Below are positions 42,405 through 53,600 of a stretch of DNA of 64,000 nt, piece after piece (positions within the stretch are counted from its first letter, which is position 1; the number at the start of each line of letters is the position of its first letter). Below the pieces are notes generated by a model, which was not told the origin of the DNA, did not search any database, and saw only the letters and a program-made list of their open reading frames with translations. This DNA is from Rhynchopus euleeides (taxonomy: Eukaryota > Euglenozoa > Diplonemea > Diplonemida > Diplonemidae), in NCBI GenBank assembly GCA_963210315.1, contig OY723255.1:62001-126000 (forward strand), written 5' to 3'. The position numbers were made by a program, and so were the translations under genes.

Positions 42405-43402
42405 TTTTATTGGGGCTCTGGGGCACGTTGGGCCGTTGAATACAAGTACTTACTTTGTCCACCCGTTTTTTTGGGAAATATCTCGTTTTTTTTGAGATTT
42501 TCTTTTTGGAGGACCGCCTGCCGTGGAGGGGGCACACAAATCCACAAACTTTGGGGCAAGGAATGGGGACAAGGTCTATTGGTGCCACGGGTGCACGGGC
42601 CCCGCAAACCCACAAGCTCATGCAGTCCAGAGGCATCAGAACCACTGCTGAAGCCCGCCGCGCATTCCCCTCAGCTACGGCGTCCGCAGTCCCCACCACC
42701 CCCGAGAAGATGTGAACGGATGGCCCCAGACAAAGCTCACCGTAGACCTGTGACATCCACCAACAGGGCCAATATCTTCGGCTGGTGTCCGATATAATGA
42801 CGACGTCCGATGATTTCATCCGCTCACGGAATGCCTCAAGAGGATGGGCCACAGCCAGGCGCTCCCCGGCCTTCCTTCAACGAAGTGATCCGGGCCAGGG
42901 CACGCAGCAGTGACCAGCGCGCCCCTGGTGGACCAAATAGCCCCGCAGAGCCCCTGCAAACAGTGTTTTTCGGAAAAGTTGAATAGACGTACTACGTACG
43001 TCTATTCGCTCGCAACGTATTTTATACTTTTTTGGCGAGGTCGATTTAGGCCCGCCCGTTCGCCGAATAGTAGTACTTAGTACGTTTATTTGACCCCCCC
43101 CTGTAAGGAAGAGACACGGCCAAAAAACGACATTGCCACGGCCGGGGGGCCGTTGGGGGGGGGGGGGGGCCTCGCTACCAGTCACAGCTCGCCAGCCAGT
43201 GAGGGGGAGGCAGGCCGCCCTCACGTCTTCTCACTCAGTCCCGTTTGCGATGTTGGATTAGCGGACCGTACAGAAAGTCCACGAGAGACGAACGCACGAG
43301 AACTGATACGCTAGGAGCAGGCCGCCCTCACGTCTTCTCACTGTCACACCCTGTCGCGAAGCCCCGGGGGGTGGGGGGAATTTTGTTTTGTTTTGTGTTG
43401 TG

Positions 43403-43689
43403 TTGTACAACCTTCTGGTCGCCTGTCACTGGCAGAGAAGTGGCTCAAACGCACGGAAGGCGTTCAGAACTAAGAAGGTTGCAGAGGGCAGTGGGGATCA
43501 ATGTGTTGTTCACCTACACTCCACCACCCAACGTGACAGGTGACCGGAGGAGGTTGTACAACACAAAAACTCTTGAGTCTCTGTTTGTGTCGGAGGACAG
43601 AAACGCGGAAAAGGGGGGTGAGGTAGAAATCTGAGATCTCAGAGAGAGTGGTTGTACTTGTTGATCGCTTCCACTATCTCGATCACACC
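43403..43689 (+). repeat. Dispersed repeat, block order Y-X (permuted)
   Basis: Block Y (43506-43566) precedes block X (43573-43689), the reverse of the order at 17727-17905. Upstream, 43403-43429 (TTGTACAACCTTCTGGTCGC...) is complementary to the end of block Y (43533-43561), giving a long hairpin. Confidence 0.8.
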
Positions 43690-44365
43690 ACAACAATAGA
43701 AACCCGGCCCATGGTGTAGCCCCCGTATTTCGTATTCCGTTCGTAGTCACAAATCCCCTTTTCTGCTACACCATATCCCTTTTTGGCGGCTCTCGACACA
43801 GTTTTCAGACTCAAACGAGGATTCTCGACACCACGTCGCCAGGACGATGCCATCCTGAAGCAATCAGAGAAAAGCGCGTCAGATGAAAAGACCCCGCGCG
43901 GTATCTCCCGGTGCTGCGTCGTGATTCAGCCTCCGGGGTTTTGGTTGTGTGAGTGAGGTCTGAGGAGCACAAAGGGCAAAGCGCGTGTAACATTCCACAC
44001 ACATTGAAGTGTGCCGACAAAAGGCCTGGCACCCGAGGGCCATGCACAGCTCTCACGAACAACAAAGCGCAAAGCCGTGCCGAAGGCTTTGGGAGGGGGT
44101 CGGAGCCATGGGGGGCAAACGCTTCGTCCGCACGAATGTCGGTATCCACACGTGGGGGTTGGGGTGCAATCGACAGTGCCTTTTTCTCATCAATGATCGG
44201 ACGTGCGAGAAGCGAGCCGACTCACAATAGGGGGCAAGGGGGCAGGGAGGTGGGGGGTCTTTGGAGATGTACACGCCCGTTCGGTGGCGCCGAATGGGTG
44301 TATTAAAGAAGAATCGCAGTGAGGAGCGGGTCCCAACCACAGGACCCGATCGGGGGAATTTTCCC

Positions 44366-44562
44366 CTTCGTGCAAGCAGAAAGTCACATTGCCACAGCCG
44401 GAGACCCAGACGTGCCCCACATTGGAGGTGTCCACATTCACACCCTTTCAGGGCGTGTGGGCTTGCGAGACTAATATAGAACGTTGTGTGGGAGGAAGCG
44501 TCGATGCATCAAAAATAATACAAGAAAACAGCGGTTGCGACTGAACGGTGGTTGTGACTTTC
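44366..44562 (-). repeat. Structured repeat, copy R4
   Basis: Divergent minus-strand copy. Terminal stem AAAGTCACA (plus strand 44553-44561, complement) with TGTGACTTT; core variant GCATCGACGCTTCC; hairpin CACA..CCCT-GAA-AGGGTGTG; CACGTCTGG equivalent of CACGTTTGG. Confidence 0.65.
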
Positions 44563-44904
44563 GGTTGGGAAATGGCACGGACAGCAGCACGCGGAGCTGT
44601 TGCGGTGTGTTTTAAATTTGGTGGAATTGCATGCATGGGTAAAGCTGGGGGTGGGGGGGTAGGTGTGAAGGGGTCAACGAAAGGCGCCATGAACGGGTTG
44701 CAAGTCAATCATACACAGCCGATGCAGCTGCCTCATCCCAGGACCTTCAAAGGTCTCAGTCTGACAGAGAGACAACCAGCCGTGCTGCTTCGAAGCCTTG
44801 ACGATGCCATCAACAGCGACACCGCTGGCAGAACCCCTACCAACCCTGAAGCGCTGCGTGTCGAGGTGCCAACAACCTCTTGCGTTGCTCTGCAGGCCTG
44901 CACC

Positions 44905-47694
44905 TCACATACACACGTCCAACTTTATGGCGGTGACTGTGCCGCCCAGGCCCTGGCCGATTCTGTAATAGTCGCGTGAGACCACCTGGGGGAGGTACGG
45001 CGCCCCGTCGTTACACCAAACGCCGTCGACATAGAGGTTTGTGTAGCTCAGATGGTCGTGCCCGTCGAAGGTAAACTTATCGACCACAACCTCCACGACG
45101 AACACGCGGTGCAGCGGCAGGACGTCGTAGCACACGATCTCACTGAGGCTCGATCCACGCCATGACTCGTAGACGAGGTGGCCAGAAGTGTTCCAGCTGC
45201 GCTGCGTCACCGCAATGTTGTCCACCCCGAAGGCGGGGCGGTTTGGGCTCTTGCCTGTGTCGAAGAGGAAGCCGAAAAGCGCAAAGCTGTCAAGCTTCGC
45301 TTCCAGCCTCAGGTAGAGCCGCCCCCCGAAGAAGTAGCGGTCGGGCAGCGTCGAAAACGATGTGAGGGCCCCATCCCCAGTGAAGGGCATCAGGCTGTCG
45401 TCGATGGTTCTCGGGTTGCTGCAGGGCGCGACGTGGTATGCAGGGCATCTCCCGATGTACAGCGAATTCACCGTCCCGTCCAGCGGCTCGTCCCCCCCGC
45501 CCCAGTTGCTGTGCCCGATGTAGTTCCGGGTGCGCGCCACCATGTTTGGGAGATGCAGGGGTCCGATGGCGCAGACGATACCGTCGACGACCAGGCTGCC
45601 CTGACCCGCCCCGGGTGTGGTGGCGTCGTTCATCACGAGGGCTTCGACAGTGAAGGCGATCCCGACAGGGGCAGGGAAGCTGCAGACGATGCCGGTCTGC
45701 CGCATCCCATCGTAGACGTCGAAGCGGATGTGCCCCGTGGTGCCGTCCTGCGTCAGCAAGATGTTGTTGCTCGCGGCACCGTTCCCGAAGTCGATGATGC
45801 GACCCCACTGCGTGTGCTTGTTGATCAGCACCTCCGCATGCATGTAGAGCGGCCCCCCGAAGCGGAGTGCGTCTGTCTCCGTGAATGTGTTCAGGTTGGA
45901 CGAGCTGACCACAGTCGTGAGGGATTCCAGCCGGCACGGCGCCAAGGGCGTGTAGCTGAACCCGTGTATGCATGTGGAGAGCTTGAGGTTGCTGACTGTC
46001 CCGTCGAGCGGCGCATCGGCCCAGTTGCTGCGCCCCACAAAGTTGCTGCGGCGCACCACCACCTTCGGGAGGGGCACCGTTCCTTTCCCGCATGCCATCC
46101 CGTTTATGTACACCAACCCCGTCCCGTACGCCCCGGGCGCGTGCCCAATGATCACCTCCACGAGGAACTCGTGCCCCAGCGGTGCAGGGGTAGAACACTC
46201 CACGGTGGCCACGTTACCGTCGCGCCAGACGTGGAGGCCCAGAGACCCTGTCTGGTCCACGAGAGTCAGGAGCACGTTGTCCGCCGCGGGTCCGTTGCCG
46301 AAGTCGAAGATGCGCCCCCACACCGTATGACTGTTGAGCAGCACTGTGGCACTCGCGTACATCATCCCGCCGAGGAGAAGCTCGGCTGACGTGTCGAACT
46401 GCGCCTGCGACCCGACGACGCTCACAATATCCGTCATGGAAGCGCAGGGGAGCGGCAGTGGGACCTGCAGTGCGCATTGCACAGCGTTCGTCATATGCAA
46501 GACACCCGCCCCGCACATGCCCACCTCGCAATCCCAATGGTCCGGGTTGTTAGTGCGCTGGAACGGCTGTGCGGTGGTGCGCAGACAATTCATCACGCCA
46601 AGTGGTTTCAGGTCCGGCCTGTGCAACAACATCAGGGCAACCGTCGCACTGACAAAGGGCGCCGCCAGGCTGGTGCCACTCGCAGTCGTGTAGCCATGCC
46701 AGGTGGGCACCAGGATGGATTCCCCAGGTGCGGAGATGTCCACATTGGGGCCGTAGTTGGATCCCTGCCACTTCGCCCCAGTTTTGCTCAACGCGCCCAC
46801 CGTAATAACGCCGTCGCAGAACCCCGGCTCGCCTACGACAGTGTTGTTGTAGTTGCCCGCAGCGGTAATCACCACTCCACCAAGAGCAGCAATGCGGTCC
46901 AGCGCATCCCGCATCACCGAGGAGCAGATGTTCTCATTGGAGCCGAGGCTCATCGTCAGCACCCGCGAGGGGTTGTTGTTCTTCGGGGCACCGGGGACGT
47001 CGAGGCCCGCGGCCCACAGCAGGCCGTCCACGACGGTCGATGTGGATGCGGGACAGATCCCCTCGATGATCTTCACGGGCACCACCCTGGCTGCGTTGTT
47101 CGTCATGCCGGCCATCCCCATGTTGTTGTTCGACACGGAAGCAAGGACACCCGCGACAAACGTCCCGTGGGAGCTGTCCGAACCGCCGCACAGGGGCAGG
47201 TCTGGTTGGGTGAAGTCGTGGCCGGGGAGGATGTGTGGGGAGAGGTCCTCCTTGTTCCCCGGGAGCATGCCTGTGTCGATCACAGCGACAGTGATCAGCT
47301 CCCCGGGCTGCAGGGTGTCCCAGGCGCCGTAGGGGAATATGAATTCCACCTGGGGCTGCGACTGCCAGAATTGTGGGTCGTTCGGCACGCCCCTTGGGTA
47401 GAAAAGGCGGTCCAGCTCAGCGTATTCGATGTCGTCGTGCGCTGCGACAAGCGCGTCTGCCTGGCGCTGCACCACCTCCTCCTCCTGCCACTCCCCCAGA
47501 TCCACCACCTGTGCGCCCGTCCCTGTCTCGCGCACCACCACACCGCGCACGCCGCTCAGCACGTGCGCCTGGCGGGATTGCGCCGCACCCTCGCGGAACT
47601 TCACAATCATCTGCCGTGTCGTGTCGCCAGACACACCGCAGAGCAGCGCGGCGCAGGCGGCGCAGACAGCCCAGCGTGCTGCGGGACGTCCCAT
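44905..47694 (-). CDS. Secreted subtilisin-family protease with LamG-like domains
   Basis: 929 aa from the start chosen at 47694: MGRPAARWAVCAACAALLCG is a signal peptide and the context is ATGG; the ORF extends 79 codons upstream without domain content. Residues about 25-100 resemble an I9 propeptide (MIVKFREGA..., YAELDRLFYP). The peptidase S8 domain has Asp140 (VAVIDTG), His176 (SSHGTFVAG), Asn281 (AAGN) and Ser342 (GTSLAAP), so it should be active. The remaining approximately 500 residues carry three LamG-like domains with WGRIFDFGNGPAADNVLLT and WGRIIDFGNGAASNNILLT signatures, the same domain type as in the LVIVD genes, each closing with a cysteine. Likely an extracellular protease with lectin-like modules. 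Ends in TGA. Confidence 0.9.
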   Translation of the reverse strand: MGRPAARWAVCAACAALLCGVSGDTTRQMIVKFREGAAQSRQAHVLSGVRGVVVRETGTGAQVVDLGEWQEEEVVQRQADALVAAHDDIEYAELDRLFYPRGVPNDPQFWQSQPQVEFIFPYGAWDTLQPGELITVAVIDTGMLPGNKEDLSPHILPGHDFTQPDLPLCGGSDSSHGTFVAGVLASVSNNNMGMAGMTNNAARVVPVKIIEGICPASTSTVVDGLLWAAGLDVPGAPKNNNPSRVLTMSLGSNENICSSVMRDALDRIAALGGVVITAAGNYNNTVVGEPGFCDGVITVGALSKTGAKWQGSNYGPNVDISAPGESILVPTWHGYTTASGTSLAAPFVSATVALMLLHRPDLKPLGVMNCLRTTAQPFQRTNNPDHWDCEVGMCGAGVLHMTNAVQCALQVPLPLPCASMTDIVSVVGSQAQFDTSAELLLGGMMYASATVLLNSHTVWGRIFDFGNGPAADNVLLTLVDQTGSLGLHVWRDGNVATVECSTPAPLGHEFLVEVIIGHAPGAYGTGLVYINGMACGKGTVPLPKVVVRRSNFVGRSNWADAPLDGTVSNLKLSTCIHGFSYTPLAPCRLESLTTVVSSSNLNTFTETDALRFGGPLYMHAEVLINKHTQWGRIIDFGNGAASNNILLTQDGTTGHIRFDVYDGMRQTGIVCSFPAPVGIAFTVEALVMNDATTPGAGQGSLVVDGIVCAIGPLHLPNMVARTRNYIGHSNWGGGDEPLDGTVNSLYIGRCPAYHVAPCSNPRTIDDSLMPFTGDGALTSFSTLPDRYFFGGRLYLRLEAKLDSFALFGFLFDTGKSPNRPAFGVDNIAVTQRSWNTSGHLVYESWRGSSLSEIVCYDVLPLHRVFVVEVVVDKFTFDGHDHLSYTNLYVDGVWCNDGAPYLPQVVSRDYYRIGQGLGGTVTAIKLDVCM

Positions 47695-47900
47695 CCGTGC
47701 GGTGTGGGGGGTGGGAGGCGGTCTAGGCGTGTCGCTGTCTTTGTGTGCCTTCTGTGCAGGGCGCAATGTGTTTTGTATTTTGTGCAACGAGGGGGGGGGG
47801 GGGTTTGTTAAAAAATATGCAGAAGGAAGGTGAGTGCGCTTGAGGAGGCAGAAGCAAAGCCGGGATGCAGAGAAAACACGCCCCCCCCCCCTAGGGGGGA

Positions 47901-49033
47901 TCAAATGCCACCCTTTTACGTGGACAAACACGATTTTTCAAAAAACCGGCGCAGAGGCCCCAAAGCCCCCGTAAACCCTCCAAACCCCCCCAGATCGGTC
48001 CGGAAACCCATCGAACCCCACTTTTCCACCATTCCGGGCACCTCAGGTGCCCGAATTGGGGTACCTAAATTTTGTGCCACCGTTTGGTACCGTACAGTGC
48101 CACTGTGTGGGAGGTTGGAAAAGAAAATGCCCCAACACACCACATCTGAGGGTTGCAATGCATGTTGCTTGCCAACCACGTCATCCGGTGGGTGTCAGGC
48201 GCTATGTAGGTGGCATTAGCCAGGTCTTCGATGTGTTCTGGCTTGTATATATACCTCCCTGCCACCATGCACCGGGAGGCTGCCTGTAGGTACGGAACAG
48301 TCCAGATGGTCGTGTGATTCCTGTGCAGCAGTGCTCCACAACCGGGATGTGTTGACAACGACTGTTGCAACACGAGCTGTACATTCCGGGAACACATGAA
48401 GTGCGCTGTCGTGGTACCCATTGTGCCAGAATTGGTAGTTGCTGCGGTCTACTTTGCCTGGCCCAAGAGCACTGGTACTGAACGGTGCAATATGCGTGGC
48501 GAGGTGAATACAACGGAAGCGCGCAAAGTCAATACAGCTCTCGGATGGCGGGTGGTGGTGCCACTAGTGTGTGACGTTCACTCGAGGATACAACGCATCA
48601 CAATGAATCAGCAACCGTGGACCGAGTACAATACGCTCTCTGTGGCTGGTGTGGGGGACAAAGGCAGTGCCTGTGCCGCAGGCAGGGAGGTATATATACA
48701 AGCCAGAACACATCGAAGACCTGGCTAATGCCACCTACATAGCGCCTGACACCCACCGGATGACGTGGTTGGCAAGCAACATGCATTGCAACCCTCAGAT
48801 GTGGTGTGTTGGGGCATTTTCTTTTCCAACCTCCCACACAGTGGCACTGTCCGGTACCAAACGGTGGCACAAAATTTAGGTACCCCAATTCGGGCACCTG
48901 AGGTGCCCGGAATGGTGGAAAAGTGGGGTTCGATGGGTTTCCGGACCGATCTGGGGGGGTTTGGAGGGTTTACGGGGGCTTTGGGGCCTCTGCGCCGGTT
49001 TTTTGAAAAATCGTGTTTGTCACCCCCATTTGA
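47901..49033. mobile_element. Large foldback element
   Basis: Arms of about 360 bp (47901-48263 and 48681-49033) are near-perfect inverted copies starting TCAAATG; the central loop is 48264-48680. Apparent ORFs in the arms on both strands are mirror images and not genes. No transposase. Confidence 0.85.
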
Positions 49034-49191
49034 CCCCCCCTACCCCCCCCCCCCCCCCCCCGCAGCGATGCAGCCCACCCCCTTTTCGTCTCGGCACATC
49101 ACACTTCGCGCCGTAAGCTTCGAGCTTGGAACACCCAACACCCAATCCCGGTGGCGGGTCAGGATCCTCACCGAAATCGTACTCCTTTCGC

Positions 49192-49639
49192 TACAGAAGT
49201 CCAACCAAGTTTGGTGGGTATTAAGGTTGGTGGGTAAAAAGGTTGGTGCGGTACAAAGTTTGGTGGATTTGGGGGTCCCGGAAAAATTTGGTGGGTTTCT
49301 ACCCCACCAACCTTTATAACGGTTGGCCCGTGAGACTTGTCGATTTTTGGAGGGTGGCCCAGTCAGGGGGCGCGGACGCAGCACAGCCCAATCCTGTCAC
49401 ACTGTTGCACACACCATGGTGTTCATTTTTCACCTATGCACATCCGCCCTCCTCTAGGTTGGTACCCCCACACTCAGATCGACCCCACGCCAAGTCGCCT
49501 GCACCATTGCGAGTAATGTTGGTGGGGTACAAAGGTTGGTGGGGTAAATTGTTTGGTGGGGTATAAAATTTGGTGGATTTGGGGGTCCCAGAAAAATTTG
49601 GTGGGTTATTACCCCACCAACCTTAGTTGGACTTCTGTA
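49192..49639. mobile_element. Small TA-flanked element with TACAGAAGTCCAAC ends
   Basis: TACAGAAGTCCAAC (49192) and GTTGGACTTCTGTA (49639) are inverted. The interior has repeated TTTGGTGGG/CCCCACCAACC motifs. It lies inside a copy of the GAAATCGTACTCCTTT element (49173-49191, resuming after 49639). A related fragment is at about 62160-62265. Confidence 0.75.
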
Positions 49640-50480
49640 ATAAGAGAAACACCCTGCCCAGCAACTGCAGAAAGGCAGATCCGGGCTACTTTTTTCGAAA
49701 GACATTTGTGGCGCCACGTGTAAACACACAATACACGCGTGAATATGATTGCAGCCAAACTATAGCACACCGAGCACCTGCTCTTGAGAGGCTTTCCACT
49801 GCCACACACACAGGGTGGGCAATGATCCGCGCAGGATATCCCCACACAAAACGTGGGCGCCACCCCTCTGCCACACACACACATCACTGGCTTGCTGCCG
49901 CAGAAAGGAGCCGGCGTACGTAATGTGTTTGTTTGTGCAACCGGAAAAAGCACCACCAAAATCTCTGGTCGTGGCTGCCCTCGTCATAGCGCTGGTGGCC
50001 AGGACGCGGGCCGGGTCCACTCCGGTAATTCGCAATCTCTGGTTTCAACACACACACACCCTCACCACAGCACCACGAGCCCATCTTTTCTCGCTGCACA
50101 GTGGATCACAGCCCGAAGGCGTGGCTAGGAGAAGTGTCACTGTGTCATCACACTATGCACGGTGGAGGACAGCATCACCGCGTTGGGCTGCGTGTGGAGG
50201 CGGTGGGGGCGGGAGCGGGGCTAGAAAAGACGGAACCCTCCGACAGGAGGGAAGACACGAAGTCGATGGGAGGGGGGTGGGTGGGGAGGGGCTTGACGAA
50301 TCGAAGGCAGGGAATAACCCGCACAAACACATGAACCCTGTTGGAAAGCGTCGGGGCACCTGGTATGGGCAGCCAGTAAACCTACCCTTCAAGCCCAGAG
50401 GTAATCCCGCCGCTCTGCTTGCGGGAGCACCCGGGGGCGTGGATCTCCCTCACACCCCCGTGCGTACGTGGCAGGGACGT
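49640..50480. other. Non-coding stretch downstream of the DUF4116 gene
   Basis: No supported gene; long open frames here lack any recognisable domain. It includes CA-rich microsatellite stretches. Confidence 0.45.
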
Positions 50481-50520
50481 AGTGTAGGACGCACCGAGCG
50501 AGCTCTAGTGCTGCCTCCAC
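50481..50520. repeat. 40-bp inverted repeat, left copy (flanks DUF4116 gene)
   Basis: Begins AGTGTAGGACGCACCGAGCG. Exact reverse complement of 53932-53971. Confidence 0.95.
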
Positions 50521-50627
50521 TGTGCACGCACACACACACACGGCAGGCCAGCACAACTGTTGGGGGCGCGTTTGGTTGCAGCCACATCACACCCCACGCA
50601 CAGCAGGTCCCCCGTACGCCTTCCCCG

Positions 50628-53600
50628 TCACCGCTGGGTAGGCATTGCGCCTGTCACGAGGGAGGCAACGAACTGCGAATCGTGGCGGAGCGAAGGGTCG
50701 GCATGGTCGAAGTTCTGCTTGTTGGACTGCACTGCGGCGAACACGACCTCCCTGTCAGCCTTCAGGTCCCAGCTCGCGTAGAACAGCAGCTCCTCCTTGA
50801 CGCGGAGGTGATGCGAGGTGGGCGCGGGGGCGAAGGCGGCGAGGGCGGCACGCCTGTCGCCCCGCACCGAAGGGCCTGCGAATGCGAAGCTGTCGCGCCA
50901 CCTCGCGATAGCCGCCATCGCGACGTCGTAGTCGTCCCGCGCGTCCCCCCCCAGCCACGCGAAGTAGTTCTTTGTATCCTTCAACACGGCCAGCGCGACA
51001 TCCGTGTCGTTGCGCAGCTCCTCCGTGAGGAAGCGCACGTTGCTGCCGCAGTACCGCACTGCGGCCAGAGCCACATCCTTGTCGGTGCGGGCGGCGCCTG
51101 TGACGTGGTTGAGTGTGATCGCAGTGCCCCGCTCGACCCCCTTGGGCCGCACGGCGAAGGCGCGTAATGCGACACGCCTGTCGCCGCGCACCTGCGGCGT
51201 GGCGAGGACAAACGACGTGCAGCAGGTGCGCAGCGCGTCGCAGACGAAGTCCGCATCGCCCAGCAGCGGGTGGTCGGCGGGCAGGAAGCCCTCCTGCGCC
51301 ATAGCCAGCGCGACCTCCCTGTCGCCCAGCAGGCTGGGGTGCACGTGCCACGCCACGCCCTGCCCTCGCACCAGCAGCGGCAAGACGAAGGCTTTGTCGG
51401 CACGCAGCGCCAGGCTGGCGTAAGCCATGGCCCAGGGCTCCGCCTGCACCACAGCAGCCATCGTGTCCCTGTCGCCCAGTGCGGCGGGTGTGGCGTGGCG
51501 CAGCCCTGAGATGTCGCGGTGCGGCGCGGCCTGATTGTCGCGTGCCCACCTGCCCAGGGATGTGCCGGAGGACACGGCAGCCACGAGCACCTGGGTGTTG
51601 GCGCGCAGTGCCTCGGAGGCGTGCTGCAGCGCATCGCTGTGGCGCGCCACCGCACGCTGCACCACCTCTGCATCGCCGCGCAGCGCGGCGGCGGCGTGGC
51701 TCAGCACGTCGGCACAGGGGGGGTGGTTGCCGAAGAAGCGGCACGACGCGGAGCACTGCAACAGGGCGGCGAGGGCCACCTCCCTGTCGGCACACATCGC
51801 CCCGACGCAGCCCAGAAGCTCGCCGTCGGAGGTCACGGCAGCCAGGGCGAGCGCCCTGTCGGCACGCAGGCGCGGCGAGGCGGCGCGCAGCGCGTCAGGG
51901 TGGTTCGCCACAACAGCGCGGACAAGCTCCTCGTCGTCACGCAGAGCAGCCGCAGCGTGGCGCAGGGCCCGCCCGTGGGAGGGGAGTGTGGCCAGGGCGA
52001 AGGCGCGGTCGGCACGCAGCGCATCGGATGCAAACATATACTCCTCGCTGCGGTGGGACATCGCCTCGCGCACCACAGAGGGGATGCCCTGCGCCTCCTC
52101 GTGCAGGTCCCGCAGGCTGGTGCCGCATGCCGCTGCCGCCCCCGCAACACCCGCGTCGCTGCGGAGCGCCTCCGGCAGCCGCCAGTAGATGCGCTGGTCC
52201 CCACGCACCGCCGCCGCTGCCACAACGGGGTCGCGCTGCAGGGCGGGGCTGGCCCGCTCGAAGTAGCAGGCGTCGTATATCACCGCCTCCAGCACCGCAG
52301 CCTTGTCGTCGGCACGCGGCTCCCCCTCCTCGTCGCAGCATCTGTGGTGGGCCACGCCACTGTCGCTGCCGCACGCTGCCACCACCTCCGGGTCGTCCCG
52401 CAGGTCTGCGTCTAGCCAGCCGCGCAGGCAGGCGTCCCCCGCCACCGCTGCCAGCACAACCTCCCTGTCGCGGCGCAGCGCGTCGGAAGCGTGGCGGAAG
52501 TTGTCGCTGTCCCTCCTCACCGCCAGCAACACCAGCTCCCTGTCCCGCTTTGCGGCGCCGCGCGCCATCGACAGCCGCGCGGGCGAGCGCCCCGACAGGG
52601 CGGCACGCACCACCTCCGGGTCTGCCTGCAGGTCGGAGCTGGCATCCCCGAGGAGGTGGCCATCCAGCCCCACAGCCTGCATCACCAGATCCCTGTCCGC
52701 GCGCAGCGCAGCCGACGCCCTGCGGAAGAGGTTGGAGTTGTGCGGCAGGGCGGCCGCCACGAAGTCCTTGTCCTGCAGCAGCGGGTGGCTGCTGCACAGC
52801 GCGCCACGCTTCACCGCGGCGAGCACAACCTCCCGGTCGGAACGCAGCGCCGCGTCAGGGATGTACTTCAGGGGGCAGCCGTGCCCCGACACCAGGGCGC
52901 GCAGGGCGAAGGCCGTGCTGCTGCGCACCGCGGGGCTGGCGTGGCGCCCGCACCCTGGGCTGGCCTGCACCACGGCTGACATGATGTCGAGGTCCGCCAG
53001 CGCTTCGGGCGAGGCAAAGCGCAGCCCGCAGCCGCCACTGCACGAGCTGGTCCCAGCCTGCCTCCCGCGGGTGCGCGCAGCCGCCAGCAGCACATCCCTG
53101 TCGGCACGCAGCTCGGGGCTCGCGAGCTGCAGCCCCTCGGGGTTGCGTGCCACCGCTGCCAGCAGGGCCTCCCGGTCGCCCCGCAGCGTAGGCGCGAGCC
53201 GGAGGTGCCAAGGGCCTGACCTGGCAGTCGCAGCGAGGAACAGGTCGCGGTCCCCCCAGTAGCACTCCGGCAGGTGGGCCAGCTCGGCACACGCCCTCAC
53301 AACCTGCTGTGCGTAGTCGCGCTCCAGCCGCAGGGCGGGGTCCACCAGCCAGTAGGCAGTTGTGGGGCACTCGTTGGTGGCAGCGGCGGCGAAGGCGCGG
53401 TCGGCGAGGAGCTGTGGCTTGGCGTGGAACATCCAGGTGTGCTTGCGGCGGAGGGCTGCGAGCAGCACCTCGGCGTCGCCCCACAGCTCAGGGGGGACGT
53501 AGATTTCGCGGTCTGTCTGGCGCCACGCAGAGAGGGCGGCGCAGACGCAGGCGGGCTGCAGGCGGGCCCAGTCGGGAAGGCTTTGGAGGGTGCGCCTGCC

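Larger units (their letters stand above)
41525..44365. other. Repeat-dense stretch without genes
   Basis: Includes TGTTTAC-rich AT DNA (41880-42000), a small inverted-repeat element (42021-42404), a perfect 11-bp-arm palindrome AATAGACGTAC..GTACGTCTATT (42982-43006), the permuted Y-X repeat (43506-43689), and a 64-bp palindromic element ATGGTGTAGC..GCTACACCAT (43711-43774). No supported ORF. Confidence 0.55.

Noticed and set aside
48047..48897. Mirror-image ORFs on both strands (MPELGYLNFVPPFGT...)
   Set aside because: They are the same sequence in the two arms of a foldback element, not genes.
51479..52984. 501-codon plus-strand ORF and several other large ORFs opposite the DUF4116 gene
   Set aside because: Arg/Pro/Ala-rich composition is the mirror of the GC-rich repeat gene on the other strand.
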